Assembly (NCBI RefSeq): GCF_902506195.1
Contig: NZ_LR732817.1
Coordinates: forward strand, 2,240,245-2,304,244
Length of the DNA stretch: 64,000 bases
Source of the DNA: Citricoccus sp. K5
GTDB taxonomy: Bacteria > Actinomycetota > Actinomycetes > Actinomycetales > Micrococcaceae
Direction: 5' to 3'
Part shown: piece after piece, positions 51,736-59,218 of the stretch
How positions within the stretch are numbered: the stretch's first letter is position 1
How the letters are laid out: each line of letters opens with the position of its first letter
The notes under the pieces: model-generated
Told to the model about the DNA's origin: nothing
What the model saw: only the letters and a program-made list of their open reading frames with translations
Database searches by the model: none
Made by a program: the position numbers and the translations under genes

Positions 51736-52614
51736 ATGACTCCAGCACCCGAGACGAACACCGACGGCTTCCCGGAGCACATCCCCGCGCAGCAACAGCA
51801 GCCGCCGGGCGTGCAGTCGCAGATGACTCCGCTGCCGGACTGCGGCGAGACCAGCTACCGGGGTTCCGGCAAGCTGGAGGGCCGGGCTGCCATCATCACC
51901 GGCGGGGACAGCGGAATCGGCCGCGCCGTGGCCATCGCCTTCGCCCGCGAGGGTGCGGACGTGTTGATCGCCTACCTGAATGAGGACGAGGACGCGCAGG
52001 ACACCGCGCGGTACGTCGAGGAGGCCGGACGCCGCGCCGTGCTGGTCCCCGGCGACCTCTCGGATCCAGCCCACTGCCGCAGCGTGGTGCAGAGGGCCGT
52101 CGACGAGTTCGGCCGGCTGGACGTGCTGGTGGCCAACGCCGCGTTCCAGATGAGCCACGAGAACCTCGAGGACATCTCGGACGAGGAGTTCGACCACACG
52201 TTCCGGCTCAACGTGGGCCACTACTTCTACCTGGCCAAGGCAGCGCTGCCACACCTGAAGCCCGGGGCCTCCATCATCGGCACCTCCTCGGTGAATGCGG
52301 ACTCCCCCAGCCCGACCCTCGCTCCCTATGCGGCGACCAAGTCGGCCATCGCCAACTTCTCCGCGTCTCTGGCGCAGCTGCTCGGCCCGAAGGGCATCCG
52401 GGTGAACTCGGTGGCGCCTGGCCCGATCTGGACTCCGCTGATCCCGTCCACCCTGCCGGAGGACCAGGTCAAGGACTTCGGCCAGCAGGTGCCGCTCGGC
52501 CGCACGGGCCAGCCCGCCGAACTCGCCCCGGTCTACGTGATGCTGGCCAGCGACGACGGCAGCTACGTCTCCGGGGCGCGGGTGGCCGTCACGGGCGGCT
52601 CGCCGATGCTGTGA
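51736..52614 (+). CDS. Short-chain dehydrogenase/reductase (YghA-like)
   Basis: 292-aa classical SDR with a 50-residue N-terminal extension, as in YghA/general stress protein 39-like oxidoreductases. The cofactor motif is ITGGDSGIGRAVA, the NAG-like motif VANAAFQ, and the catalytic residues are Ser in GTSSVNA and Tyr-x3-Lys in YAATKSA. The substrate is unknown; relatives respond to stress. ATG 51736 is preceded by ACAGGAGACGAG. Its stop overlaps the GTG of the glycoside hydrolase gene (GTGA). Confidence 0.85.
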   Translation: MTPAPETNTDGFPEHIPAQQQQPPGVQSQMTPLPDCGETSYRGSGKLEGRAAIITGGDSGIGRAVAIAFAREGADVLIAYLNEDEDAQDTARYVEEAGRRAVLVPGDLSDPAHCRSVVQRAVDEFGRLDVLVANAAFQMSHENLEDISDEEFDHTFRLNVGHYFYLAKAALPHLKPGASIIGTSSVNADSPSPTLAPYAATKSAIANFSASLAQLLGPKGIRVNSVAPGPIWTPLIPSTLPEDQVKDFGQQVPLGRTGQPAELAPVYVMLASDDGSYVSGARVAVTGGSPML

Positions 52615-54449
52615 GTGGGGAGGCTGTGAGCGGACGCATGACACTGGATGAACGCCGCGACGGCTATGTGGACCTGCGCTCCTATGCCGCGATCGGTAAC
52701 GGCAGGACCGTGGCCCTGGTGGCGCATGACGGCTCCGTGGACTGGTTCCCCGTGCCGGACCTGGACTCCGCCCCGGTCTTCGCCCGGCTGCTGGATGCGG
52801 ACCACGGCGGCTGCATAGAGCTGGGTCCGGACGAGGAGGCCCTGAGCGCCGCGGGCGTGGAGGTGGCTGCCGATCTCGGGGTCCACCGCGAGTACATCCC
52901 CGGGACGAACGTGCTGCGCACCACGTACAGCACCCCGGTGGGCACCGTGCGGGTCACCGATTCCGTGAACATGGGCTCCACCGGCGCCCTGCCCTGGACG
53001 GAGCTCGCACGCTGCGTGGAGGGCCTCGACGGCCAGGTGCCGATGCGGTGGCGCGTGGTCCCGGGGACCATGCTGAACACCGCCTCCCCGTGGGTGCAGC
53101 AGACGGACCAGGGCCCGGTCATCCGCGTCGGCGAGGTCTCCCTCGCCGTGCGCGGCGAGGACATCGGAGCGCACGACGCCGGCCCCCAGACCATCTCCGG
53201 CCGGTTCACCTCCGGCGAGGGCACTGAACACCTGCTGGCCGTCGTCGGGACCGCGGCGGAGCCGCTGCGCCTGCCCGAGCCGCACGCGATCCGGCGCAAC
53301 GTGGACCTGAGCGTGGACCTGTGGCGGCGCTGGACCGACCTGCTGGAGTACGACGGTCCCTACGAGGACGAGGTGCGCCGCAGCGCTCTGGTGCTGAAGC
53401 TGCTCGGCCACAGCCCGTCAGGATCGATCGCGGCGGCGGCCACCACCTCCCTGCCGGAGAACCGGGAGGGCACCAAGAACTATGACTACCGCTTCGCCTG
53501 GATCCGTGACGCCACCTACTCACTGCACGCGCTGTTGCGGCTGGACGAGCAGGAGGACGTGCATGCCGCCGTGTCCTGGCTGCTGCGGCTGGCGCGGGAG
53601 CAGCAGCCCCGGCTGCACGTGCTGAACCGGCTCAACGGGCACGTGCCGGAGGCCGGCACCACGGAACTGGAAGTACCTGGTTGGCGCGGCATCGGCCCCG
53701 TGGTGTCCGGCAACGACGCCGCTGACCAGTTGCAGCTTGGCGTCTACGGGGACATCTTCGACATGGCGACCCTGTATGTGGGCGGCGGCAACGTGCTGGA
53801 CGCCGAGACGGCCCGGATGCTGTCAGGACTGGCGGACGCCGTGTGCGACCTTTGGATCCGGCCCGATGCCGGCATGTGGGAACTGCCCGAGCACCGGCAC
53901 TACACCAGCTCGAAGATGGGCTGCTGGGTGGCGCTGGACCGGGCCATCGCCCTGGCCGACGGTGGGCACCTGCCGGGAACGGATGACAGGTGGCGGGATG
54001 AGCGGGACCGGATCCGGGCGTGGATCGACGAGCACGGCTGGTCCGAGCAGCGCGGTGCCTACGTCATGTACCGCGGGAGCGAGGAACTGGACGTCTCCGT
54101 GCTGCTGCACACGATCAGCGGGTTCGACACCGGTCCGCGGATGTCCTCAACCATCGATGCCCTGCGCGAGGAACTGGGCCGCGGGCCGCTGCTGTTCCGG
54201 TACAGCGGGATGGACGCGGAGGAGGGGACCTTCACGGCGTGCGGCTTCTGGTGCGCCGCGGCCCTCGCCCTGGTCGGCCGGCGTGCCGAGGCCCGGGAGC
54301 AGATGGACGCGATGCTGGCCCTGGCCAACGACGTCGGCCTGTACACCGAGATGATCGACCCGGCGGACGATTCGTTCCTGGGCAACATGCCGCAGGCCTT
54401 GAGCCATCTGGCCCTGCTGGTGGCCGCCCTGACCCTGAACGGGCAGTGA
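52611..54449 (+). CDS. Glycoside hydrolase family 15 protein (glucoamylase/trehalase-like)
   Basis: 612-aa GH15-type protein. An N-terminal beta-sandwich domain (IGNGRTVALVAHDGSVDWFPVPDLDSAPVF) is followed by the (alpha/alpha)6 catalytic barrel with NYDYRFAWIRDATYSLHALLRLDEQED and GNDAADQLQLGVYGDIFD. Actinobacterial relatives act on trehalose or alpha-glucans; the catalytic glutamates were not pinned down here. The start may be the GTG at 52611 (coupled to the SDR stop), the GTG at 52626 that follows GGGGAGG, or ATG 52638. No signal peptide, so it is cytoplasmic. Confidence 0.85.
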   Translation: MSGEAVSGRMTLDERRDGYVDLRSYAAIGNGRTVALVAHDGSVDWFPVPDLDSAPVFARLLDADHGGCIELGPDEEALSAAGVEVAADLGVHREYIPGTNVLRTTYSTPVGTVRVTDSVNMGSTGALPWTELARCVEGLDGQVPMRWRVVPGTMLNTASPWVQQTDQGPVIRVGEVSLAVRGEDIGAHDAGPQTISGRFTSGEGTEHLLAVVGTAAEPLRLPEPHAIRRNVDLSVDLWRRWTDLLEYDGPYEDEVRRSALVLKLLGHSPSGSIAAAATTSLPENREGTKNYDYRFAWIRDATYSLHALLRLDEQEDVHAAVSWLLRLAREQQPRLHVLNRLNGHVPEAGTTELEVPGWRGIGPVVSGNDAADQLQLGVYGDIFDMATLYVGGGNVLDAETARMLSGLADAVCDLWIRPDAGMWELPEHRHYTSSKMGCWVALDRAIALADGGHLPGTDDRWRDERDRIRAWIDEHGWSEQRGAYVMYRGSEELDVSVLLHTISGFDTGPRMSSTIDALREELGRGPLLFRYSGMDAEEGTFTACGFWCAAALALVGRRAEAREQMDAMLALANDVGLYTEMIDPADDSFLGNMPQALSHLALLVAALTLNGQ

Positions 54450-54476
54450 AGGAACGGGCGGCAGCCCTGGCGCTCA

Positions 54477-54505
54477 TTGCACAATACGGCATGATTCCGT
54501 AGATT
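54477..54505 (+). promoter_or_regulatory. Promoter of siderophore-interacting protein gene
   Basis: TTGCAC (54477-54482) and TAGATT (54500-54505) are separated by exactly 17 bp and end two bases before the iron box at 54508. The same layout is seen at 46096-46145. Confidence 0.65.
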
Positions 54506-54507
54506 AA

Positions 54508-54526
54508 TTAGGTGTGCCTTACCTAT
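54508..54526. promoter_or_regulatory. DtxR/IdeR/DmdR-type iron box
   Basis: TTAGGTGTGCCTTACCTAT matches 14 of 19 positions of the actinobacterial iron-box consensus. It overlaps the predicted transcription start of the siderophore-interacting protein gene (ATG 54578). Confidence 0.75.
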
Positions 54527-54577
54527 TGTCGTCAGGCACGCGGAGGCACCCGCCTCGATCCCTACGGAAAGCAGACC

Positions 54578-55570
54578 ATGACCGCGACCGCGACGCAGAC
54601 GTACCCCTCGACCCGCGCCTACCAGACCCGGGTGGCGCGGATCAGCCGGCTCGGCGAGCACTTCGTCCGGTTCACCTTCGCCGACGACGACCTGCAGTAC
54701 TTCGGCACCGGCGGCCTCGATCAGCGCATCAAGCTCATGCTGCCCCGCGCGGACGGCACGCTGCCGGACGTGGGACTGTTCGCCGACCCCGCCCCCGCGA
54801 TGATGGAGTGGTACACCCGCTGGCGTGAGCTGCCGGAGGCCGAACGCAACGCGATGCGCACCTACACCGTGCGCGCGGTCCGCCCGGAGGTCCGCGAGAT
54901 CGACGTGGACTTCGTGCTGCACGGCACCGCGGGGCCAGCGTCCGCATGGGCGCTGGGGGCCGCCGTCGGGGACGAGATGGTGATCCTCGGACCGGACGAG
55001 CGCTCCGAGACGCGCGGCCGTGGCCGCAGCGGGGGCATCGAGTGGGAGCCGGGCTCGGCCCGCACGGTGCTGTTGGTGGGCGACGAAACCGCCGCCCCCG
55101 CGATCTGCGCCATCCTGGAAACCCTCGATGAGAGCTTCGGCGGGCACGTGTTCATCGAGGTGCCGGACGCCGGGGACATCCTGCCCGTCGCCACACCCCC
55201 GGGGGTGCAATTGAACTGGCTGGCCCGTGGTGATCGTCCGCACGGCGAGGCCCTGACCGAGGCCGTGCAGGCCTGGGGCCGCGAGTTCGGCGCGGAGGTG
55301 GCCGGTGCTGGTGCCGCTGGGACCGGAACTGACAGTGCTACTGGCGCAGCCGGCGTCGTGGGCGAGACTGATGCAGAGGCAGCCGATGCGGAGGCGACCC
55401 TGTGGGAGGTTCCCCCGGAGACCCCGCATGGCCATTGGTACGCCTGGCTGGCGGGCGAGGCCGGCACCATCACCGGGCTGCGCCGCCACCTGGTCAAGGG
55501 CCTGGGCATCGACCGGAAGTGCGTCTCCTTCATGGGGTACTGGAAGATCGGCCGCGCCGAGGGCTCCTGA
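54578..55570 (+). CDS. Siderophore-interacting protein (SIP/ViuB-like ferric-siderophore reductase)
   Basis: 330-aa cytosolic flavoprotein that reduces Fe3+-siderophore to release iron. The FAD-binding motif RTYTVR is at residues 94-99. The NAD(P)H domain contains LLVGDETAAPAICAIL, and the C-terminal FMGYWKIG motif is typical. An Ala/Gly/Asp-rich insert of about 35 residues (about 245-280) interrupts the C-terminal domain. The ATG follows GGAAAG by about five bases. An iron box lies 52 bp upstream. It works with the importer at 46.2-50.3 kb although four kilobases of other genes separate them. Confidence 0.92.
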   Translation: MTATATQTYPSTRAYQTRVARISRLGEHFVRFTFADDDLQYFGTGGLDQRIKLMLPRADGTLPDVGLFADPAPAMMEWYTRWRELPEAERNAMRTYTVRAVRPEVREIDVDFVLHGTAGPASAWALGAAVGDEMVILGPDERSETRGRGRSGGIEWEPGSARTVLLVGDETAAPAICAILETLDESFGGHVFIEVPDAGDILPVATPPGVQLNWLARGDRPHGEALTEAVQAWGREFGAEVAGAGAAGTGTDSATGAAGVVGETDAEAADAEATLWEVPPETPHGHWYAWLAGEAGTITGLRRHLVKGLGIDRKCVSFMGYWKIGRAEGS

Positions 55571-55596
55571 TCCTGACTCACCTGACGAGAACAACC

Positions 55597-55633
55597 GTGC
55601 GGGCAGAACGGACTGCTCCCGTTCTGCCCGCAC
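55597..55633. terminator. Strong bidirectional terminator between convergent genes
   Basis: A perfect 15-bp stem, left arm 55597-55611 (starts GTGCGGGC) and right arm 55619-55633 (ends GCCCGCAC), with a seven-base loop, sits between the convergent SIP and GcvT-family genes. A short A/T run (AATT) follows. It is the clearest terminator in the window. Confidence 0.85.
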
Positions 55634-55650
55634 AATTCGGTGGCAAAGGA

Positions 55651-56940
55651 TCAGGAGGCGGCCCGCAGCTCGCCTCGTGATCGATCCTCCTTGTAAGGGG
55701 CAGGCCGCACCACGGCGCGGATCGACTTCTGCGGACGACCGGGGGCGCCCCAGATCACGCTGACGCGCGTCCCGGTCTCCGCATGCTCCACGTCCACGGT
55801 CGCCAGGGAGAGCATCTTGCGGAAGAAGTAGCTGTAGCCGCGGGAGGTCGCGGTCCCCACGAGAGCCCCGTCCACCTCGATCCGGTCACACCACATGTAT
55901 CCGCGCTGATCACGGGGCATTTCCATGAAGTCATAGTGTTCGCCCTCCCCGAGCAGGGAATTCTGCACCGCAGCAACGTCCTCGGCGTTCCATTCCAGGG
56001 TTCGCAGCACGTGGCGTGGATTCGCCTTCTCCGCGGCGAGGGCCTCTGCGCCGAGGTAGTCCGCACGCCGGGTGGTGACCACCTTGGCCCACCCGAGTTC
56101 GACAGGGCTGCGGTAGTACTCCGCGGGGTCATGGCCGTCGAAACTGCCGGCGATGTAGGCCGGCTGGGCAAAGGAGGGCATAGAGGCCAGGAAGTACTCC
56201 ATATACTCAGTCATGTCCTCGTCGAAGATGGCCGGAATGTAGTCGCTGGCAATGGTCGGGTAGGAAGCCTCGAGGTGATTGATCATCGCGATGCGCCCAC
56301 CCATCTTGCGGATGTGGTGCTCCTGCCCGGCCTCCAAGACGGCTTGATAGACGTCTTCGCCGTACTCCTTCGGCCCTTGCAGCTCGAATCCAAGCTCACC
56401 GGCCATTCCCTGGCGGAGGGCGAAGATGTCATGACCGGCAATCCGCACTGGCACGGCGTGCATGAACTTCGCACTCAGCAGCACCTCGGCATCGGTGAGT
56501 GACTCCAGTACCTTGAGTGCCTTGGGCCCAGAGACCTGGTACATGAACCAGTCGTCGCGGGTGACCTGGGCGTCATAGCCACCGCGTTCCAGGTTGAAGG
56601 ACAACCAGTAGCCGCCGCGGCCATGGACCATGAAGTCGTCTTCGCCGAACTTGGTCAGCACGCCCTCGTGGATGACCTTGCCGTCTTTGTTCGTGTGAAT
56701 GGCGTGCTTGGACTGGCCGACCTCGAAGGTCTCGAAGCTGTTGACGGTGAAGTCCGCGATCAGCTTCAGGGCGTCCGGACCGGTGAAGCGGTGCTGCCAG
56801 AGGAAGGACCAGTCGCCGATGTAGCAGGATTCCTTCCAGGACAGGCTCTCGTCCATCCAATCGGTGTACTCGGGTAATCCGAAGCGGCTCCAGGCGTAGC
56901 CCTCGGGCCCTTTGCGCATGTCCTGAACGGTATAGGCCAT
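55651..56940 (-). CDS. GcvT-family aminomethyltransferase-like protein (LigM/DesA/DmdA-like)
   Basis: 429-aa protein of the glycine-cleavage T-protein superfamily. Typical parts are LWQHRFTGPDALKLIADFTVN, GVLTKFGEDDFMVHGRGGYW and YQVSGPKALKVLESL, with the C-terminal barrel ending KSIRAVVRPAPY. Such enzymes move a methyl or one-carbon group to tetrahydrofolate; LigM and DesA demethylate aromatic O-methyl ethers and DmdA demethylates DMSP. It is not GcvT itself, since GcvH and GcvP are missing. It lies next to an orphan binding protein and a LysR regulator, hinting at uptake and demethylation of a specific compound. Confidence 0.75.
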   Translation of the reverse strand: MAYTVQDMRKGPEGYAWSRFGLPEYTDWMDESLSWKESCYIGDWSFLWQHRFTGPDALKLIADFTVNSFETFEVGQSKHAIHTNKDGKVIHEGVLTKFGEDDFMVHGRGGYWLSFNLERGGYDAQVTRDDWFMYQVSGPKALKVLESLTDAEVLLSAKFMHAVPVRIAGHDIFALRQGMAGELGFELQGPKEYGEDVYQAVLEAGQEHHIRKMGGRIAMINHLEASYPTIASDYIPAIFDEDMTEYMEYFLASMPSFAQPAYIAGSFDGHDPAEYYRSPVELGWAKVVTTRRADYLGAEALAAEKANPRHVLRTLEWNAEDVAAVQNSLLGEGEHYDFMEMPRDQRGYMWCDRIEVDGALVGTATSRGYSYFFRKMLSLATVDVEHAETGTRVSVIWGAPGRPQKSIRAVVRPAPYKEDRSRGELRAAS

Positions 56941-57041
56941 CTGGTTCTCTCCTCGGTTTGTGGTGGTGCTCTGCGGTGTTGGGCTCGAGGTGTTCCGACG
57001 CCGGCCGGGACCTCGGCTGCCTCCGGCCGGCGGGCGGAAGG

Positions 57042-58073
57042 TCAGGGGGCGTCCGACAGGACGACGTCCTCGACGGAGAGCTCCCCGTCCAGCAGTCCGT
57101 CTTCGGTGCTGATCTCGATCAGCCGTTCGAGCGAGTCGGCGTTGATTTCGTCGACCCAGCGCGGCAACCGAAGCTCCGCCGCGGTCTCCGGAGGAATCGA
57201 GGTATAGGTGTCGAGGATGGAGCGCGTCTCCTCCGGGTGGGACTCGGCGTAGTCCGCGGACTCGGCCATCGCGGCCTGGAACGCGGCGACCAGCTCCGGG
57301 TCTTCCTCGGCCAGGGCCCCGGTGGTGAAGTAGGCGGAAGCCATCAGGTCCGGGGATACCTCCATCCAGTTCCAGAAGACCGGTTTCATCGCTTCCGCCA
57401 GACCCATGGTCAGGAAAGGCTCTACGAGGAAGGCCGCGTCAACGGTCCCCTGCTCCACGGCCGCGACCATGTTCGGGAAGGGCATCTCCACGAATTCGAC
57501 CGCAGAGGGGTCTCCGCCGGACTGGCGCACGGCTTCCTTCACGGTGGAGTCGGAGATGTTGTTCAGAGTGTTCACCGCCACGGTGTGGCCTTCGAGGTCA
57601 GCGGCGGACTCGAAGTCCGAGTCCGGCAGGACCACAGTGGCGCCGTAGTCCGTCGCTTCGTCCCCGGTGCTGGAGCCGCCAGGGGCGATCACCTTGATGT
57701 CCAGCCCCTTGGAGGCTGCGATCAGCAGGCTGGTGGGATTGCTGAAGCCGAAATCAGCCTGGCCGCTCGTGACGGCGGGAATGATGGCTGCGCCGCCCTG
57801 GGCGGTCTGGAGCTCCAGCTCCAGACCGTGCTTCTCGAAGATGCCCTGGTCGACACCCAGATGAAGCGGCGCCAGGTCCACCAGGGGCATGACGCCCACG
57901 GTGACCTTCTGCACCTCACCCGAGGCGTCGGCGTCGTCCGCCGTCCCGGTCGCCGTAGCGTCGCCGGAGGGGGAACCACCGCCGCAGGCGGTCAAGGACA
58001 GGGCGAGGACGGCGGCGGCCGCACTAGTCCACAGGACGGTGGAACGGCGCTCAGAACGAAGGGGAAGACCCAT
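57042..58073 (-). CDS. ABC transporter substrate-binding lipoprotein, SsuA/NrtA/THI5-like
   Basis: 343-aa binding lipoprotein. The lipobox LTAC gives Cys30, and the binding domain (VGVMPLVDLAPLHLGVDQGIFEKHGLELEL) is typical of receptors for sulfonates, taurine, nitrate or pyrimidine precursors. The ATG at 58071-58073 has GAGGTGA six bases upstream; the frame is open to 58226 but only the later start gives a normal signal peptide. No permease or ATPase gene follows, so it must use a transporter elsewhere. It is 101 bp upstream of the GcvT-like gene on the same strand. Confidence 0.85.
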   Translation of the reverse strand: MGLPLRSERRSTVLWTSAAAAVLALSLTACGGGSPSGDATATGTADDADASGEVQKVTVGVMPLVDLAPLHLGVDQGIFEKHGLELELQTAQGGAAIIPAVTSGQADFGFSNPTSLLIAASKGLDIKVIAPGGSSTGDEATDYGATVVLPDSDFESAADLEGHTVAVNTLNNISDSTVKEAVRQSGGDPSAVEFVEMPFPNMVAAVEQGTVDAAFLVEPFLTMGLAEAMKPVFWNWMEVSPDLMASAYFTTGALAEEDPELVAAFQAAMAESADYAESHPEETRSILDTYTSIPPETAAELRLPRWVDEINADSLERLIEISTEDGLLDGELSVEDVVLSDAP

Positions 58074-58234
58074 GATGTCACCTCGGAGAACAGGGCTCCG
58101 TGGGGGTTGGAGCCGGTTTGGTGTGATGAAGAGCACTCTGGGAACAACGGTAGGATCGGAAGGGCTATCAAGCCAATCAAAAGAGCCAAACTTAACATCG
58201 GATTCATCTATACAGAGGCTTGACATGGAGGATC

Positions 58235-59188
58235 ATGGACACGACTGATTCATACGACATGAACCTGTTGCGGACCTTCGTAGTCGTCTACGAGACCCGC
58301 AGCGTCACCCAAGCCGCGCACGTGCTGTACCTCAGCCAGCCCTCCGTCAGTTATGCCCTGGGCAAGCTGCGGAAACTCTTTGCAGATCCCTTGTTCCTGC
58401 GCAGCCGAGCAGGTTTGGAACCGACTCCCGTGGCGGAATCGCTGTACCCACGAATGATCCAGGCCATCCAGTTGATGGACTCGGTGGTACAGAGCGCCAC
58501 CGAATTCCGGGCCGCTGAGACCACCCGCACGTTCCGCCTGATGATGACCGATCTGGCCCTGATGGCCCTCTTCTCATTCGTGGTCAAGGCCATCCAGGAA
58601 CAGGCACCACTAGCCAAGATCGAGGTGACGCTGTTGGACGTCGCCCAGCTAGAGGACCAGCTGCGCCGCAACGAGATCGACGGGGCTATCGCCGTGCCGT
58701 CATTCTCGCCGGACGTCGTGGTCCGCGACCATCTGATGGATATGCCCTACGTAGGGGTCTGCGCCGCCTCCCACCCCCGCCTCTCGGCGGCACCGACGGT
58801 GCCGGAACTGGCGGTGGAACAACGAGTCGTGGTGTCCGGGGCTCTAGGTCATCAGCATGTGGAGCAGACGCTCGGCCGGCTACCGGGCGACCACGAATCC
58901 TCCATCGCCCTCCCGAACTACTCGGTAGTGGATGAGACCATCGCGGCCACCGAGTCGTACTGCGTGGTGCCGCTGTTCCTCGGGGACATGTTCGTCAAGC
59001 GCAGCCCGGTGCGGAAGTTCATCCTCCCCTTCACTCTGGAGCCCGGACACGTCGGCCTGCACACGCTCCGACGGGTCGCGCCGTCACCTTCGGTAGAATG
59101 GCTCCGCGAGATCATCACCGAGGCTCTGACCGCCTATCCCTATCCGCAGCACATCGAGGACTACGACAACAGCTGGTTCACGTCCTAG
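58235..59188 (+). CDS. LysR-family transcriptional regulator
   Basis: 317-aa LysR regulator whose N-terminus (MNLLRTFVVVYETRSVTQAAHVLYLSQPSVSYALGKLR region) belongs to the NodD/LinR-like type, and whose C-terminus has an effector domain. ATG 58235 is chosen because GGAGG is just upstream; an earlier in-frame start at 58220 exists. It diverges from the binding-protein gene with 161 bp between starts, so it probably controls the binding-protein/GcvT-like pair. Confidence 0.88.
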   Translation: MDTTDSYDMNLLRTFVVVYETRSVTQAAHVLYLSQPSVSYALGKLRKLFADPLFLRSRAGLEPTPVAESLYPRMIQAIQLMDSVVQSATEFRAAETTRTFRLMMTDLALMALFSFVVKAIQEQAPLAKIEVTLLDVAQLEDQLRRNEIDGAIAVPSFSPDVVVRDHLMDMPYVGVCAASHPRLSAAPTVPELAVEQRVVVSGALGHQHVEQTLGRLPGDHESSIALPNYSVVDETIAATESYCVVPLFLGDMFVKRSPVRKFILPFTLEPGHVGLHTLRRVAPSPSVEWLREIITEALTAYPYPQHIEDYDNSWFTS

Positions 59189-59218
59189 CCGCGACTGGTG
59201 GCACCGCCGGACGAAACC

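Noticed and set aside
52611-54449. GH15 gene as a partner of the siderophore system
   Set aside because: It is coupled to the SDR gene, not to iron genes, and has no iron box; position alone is not enough.
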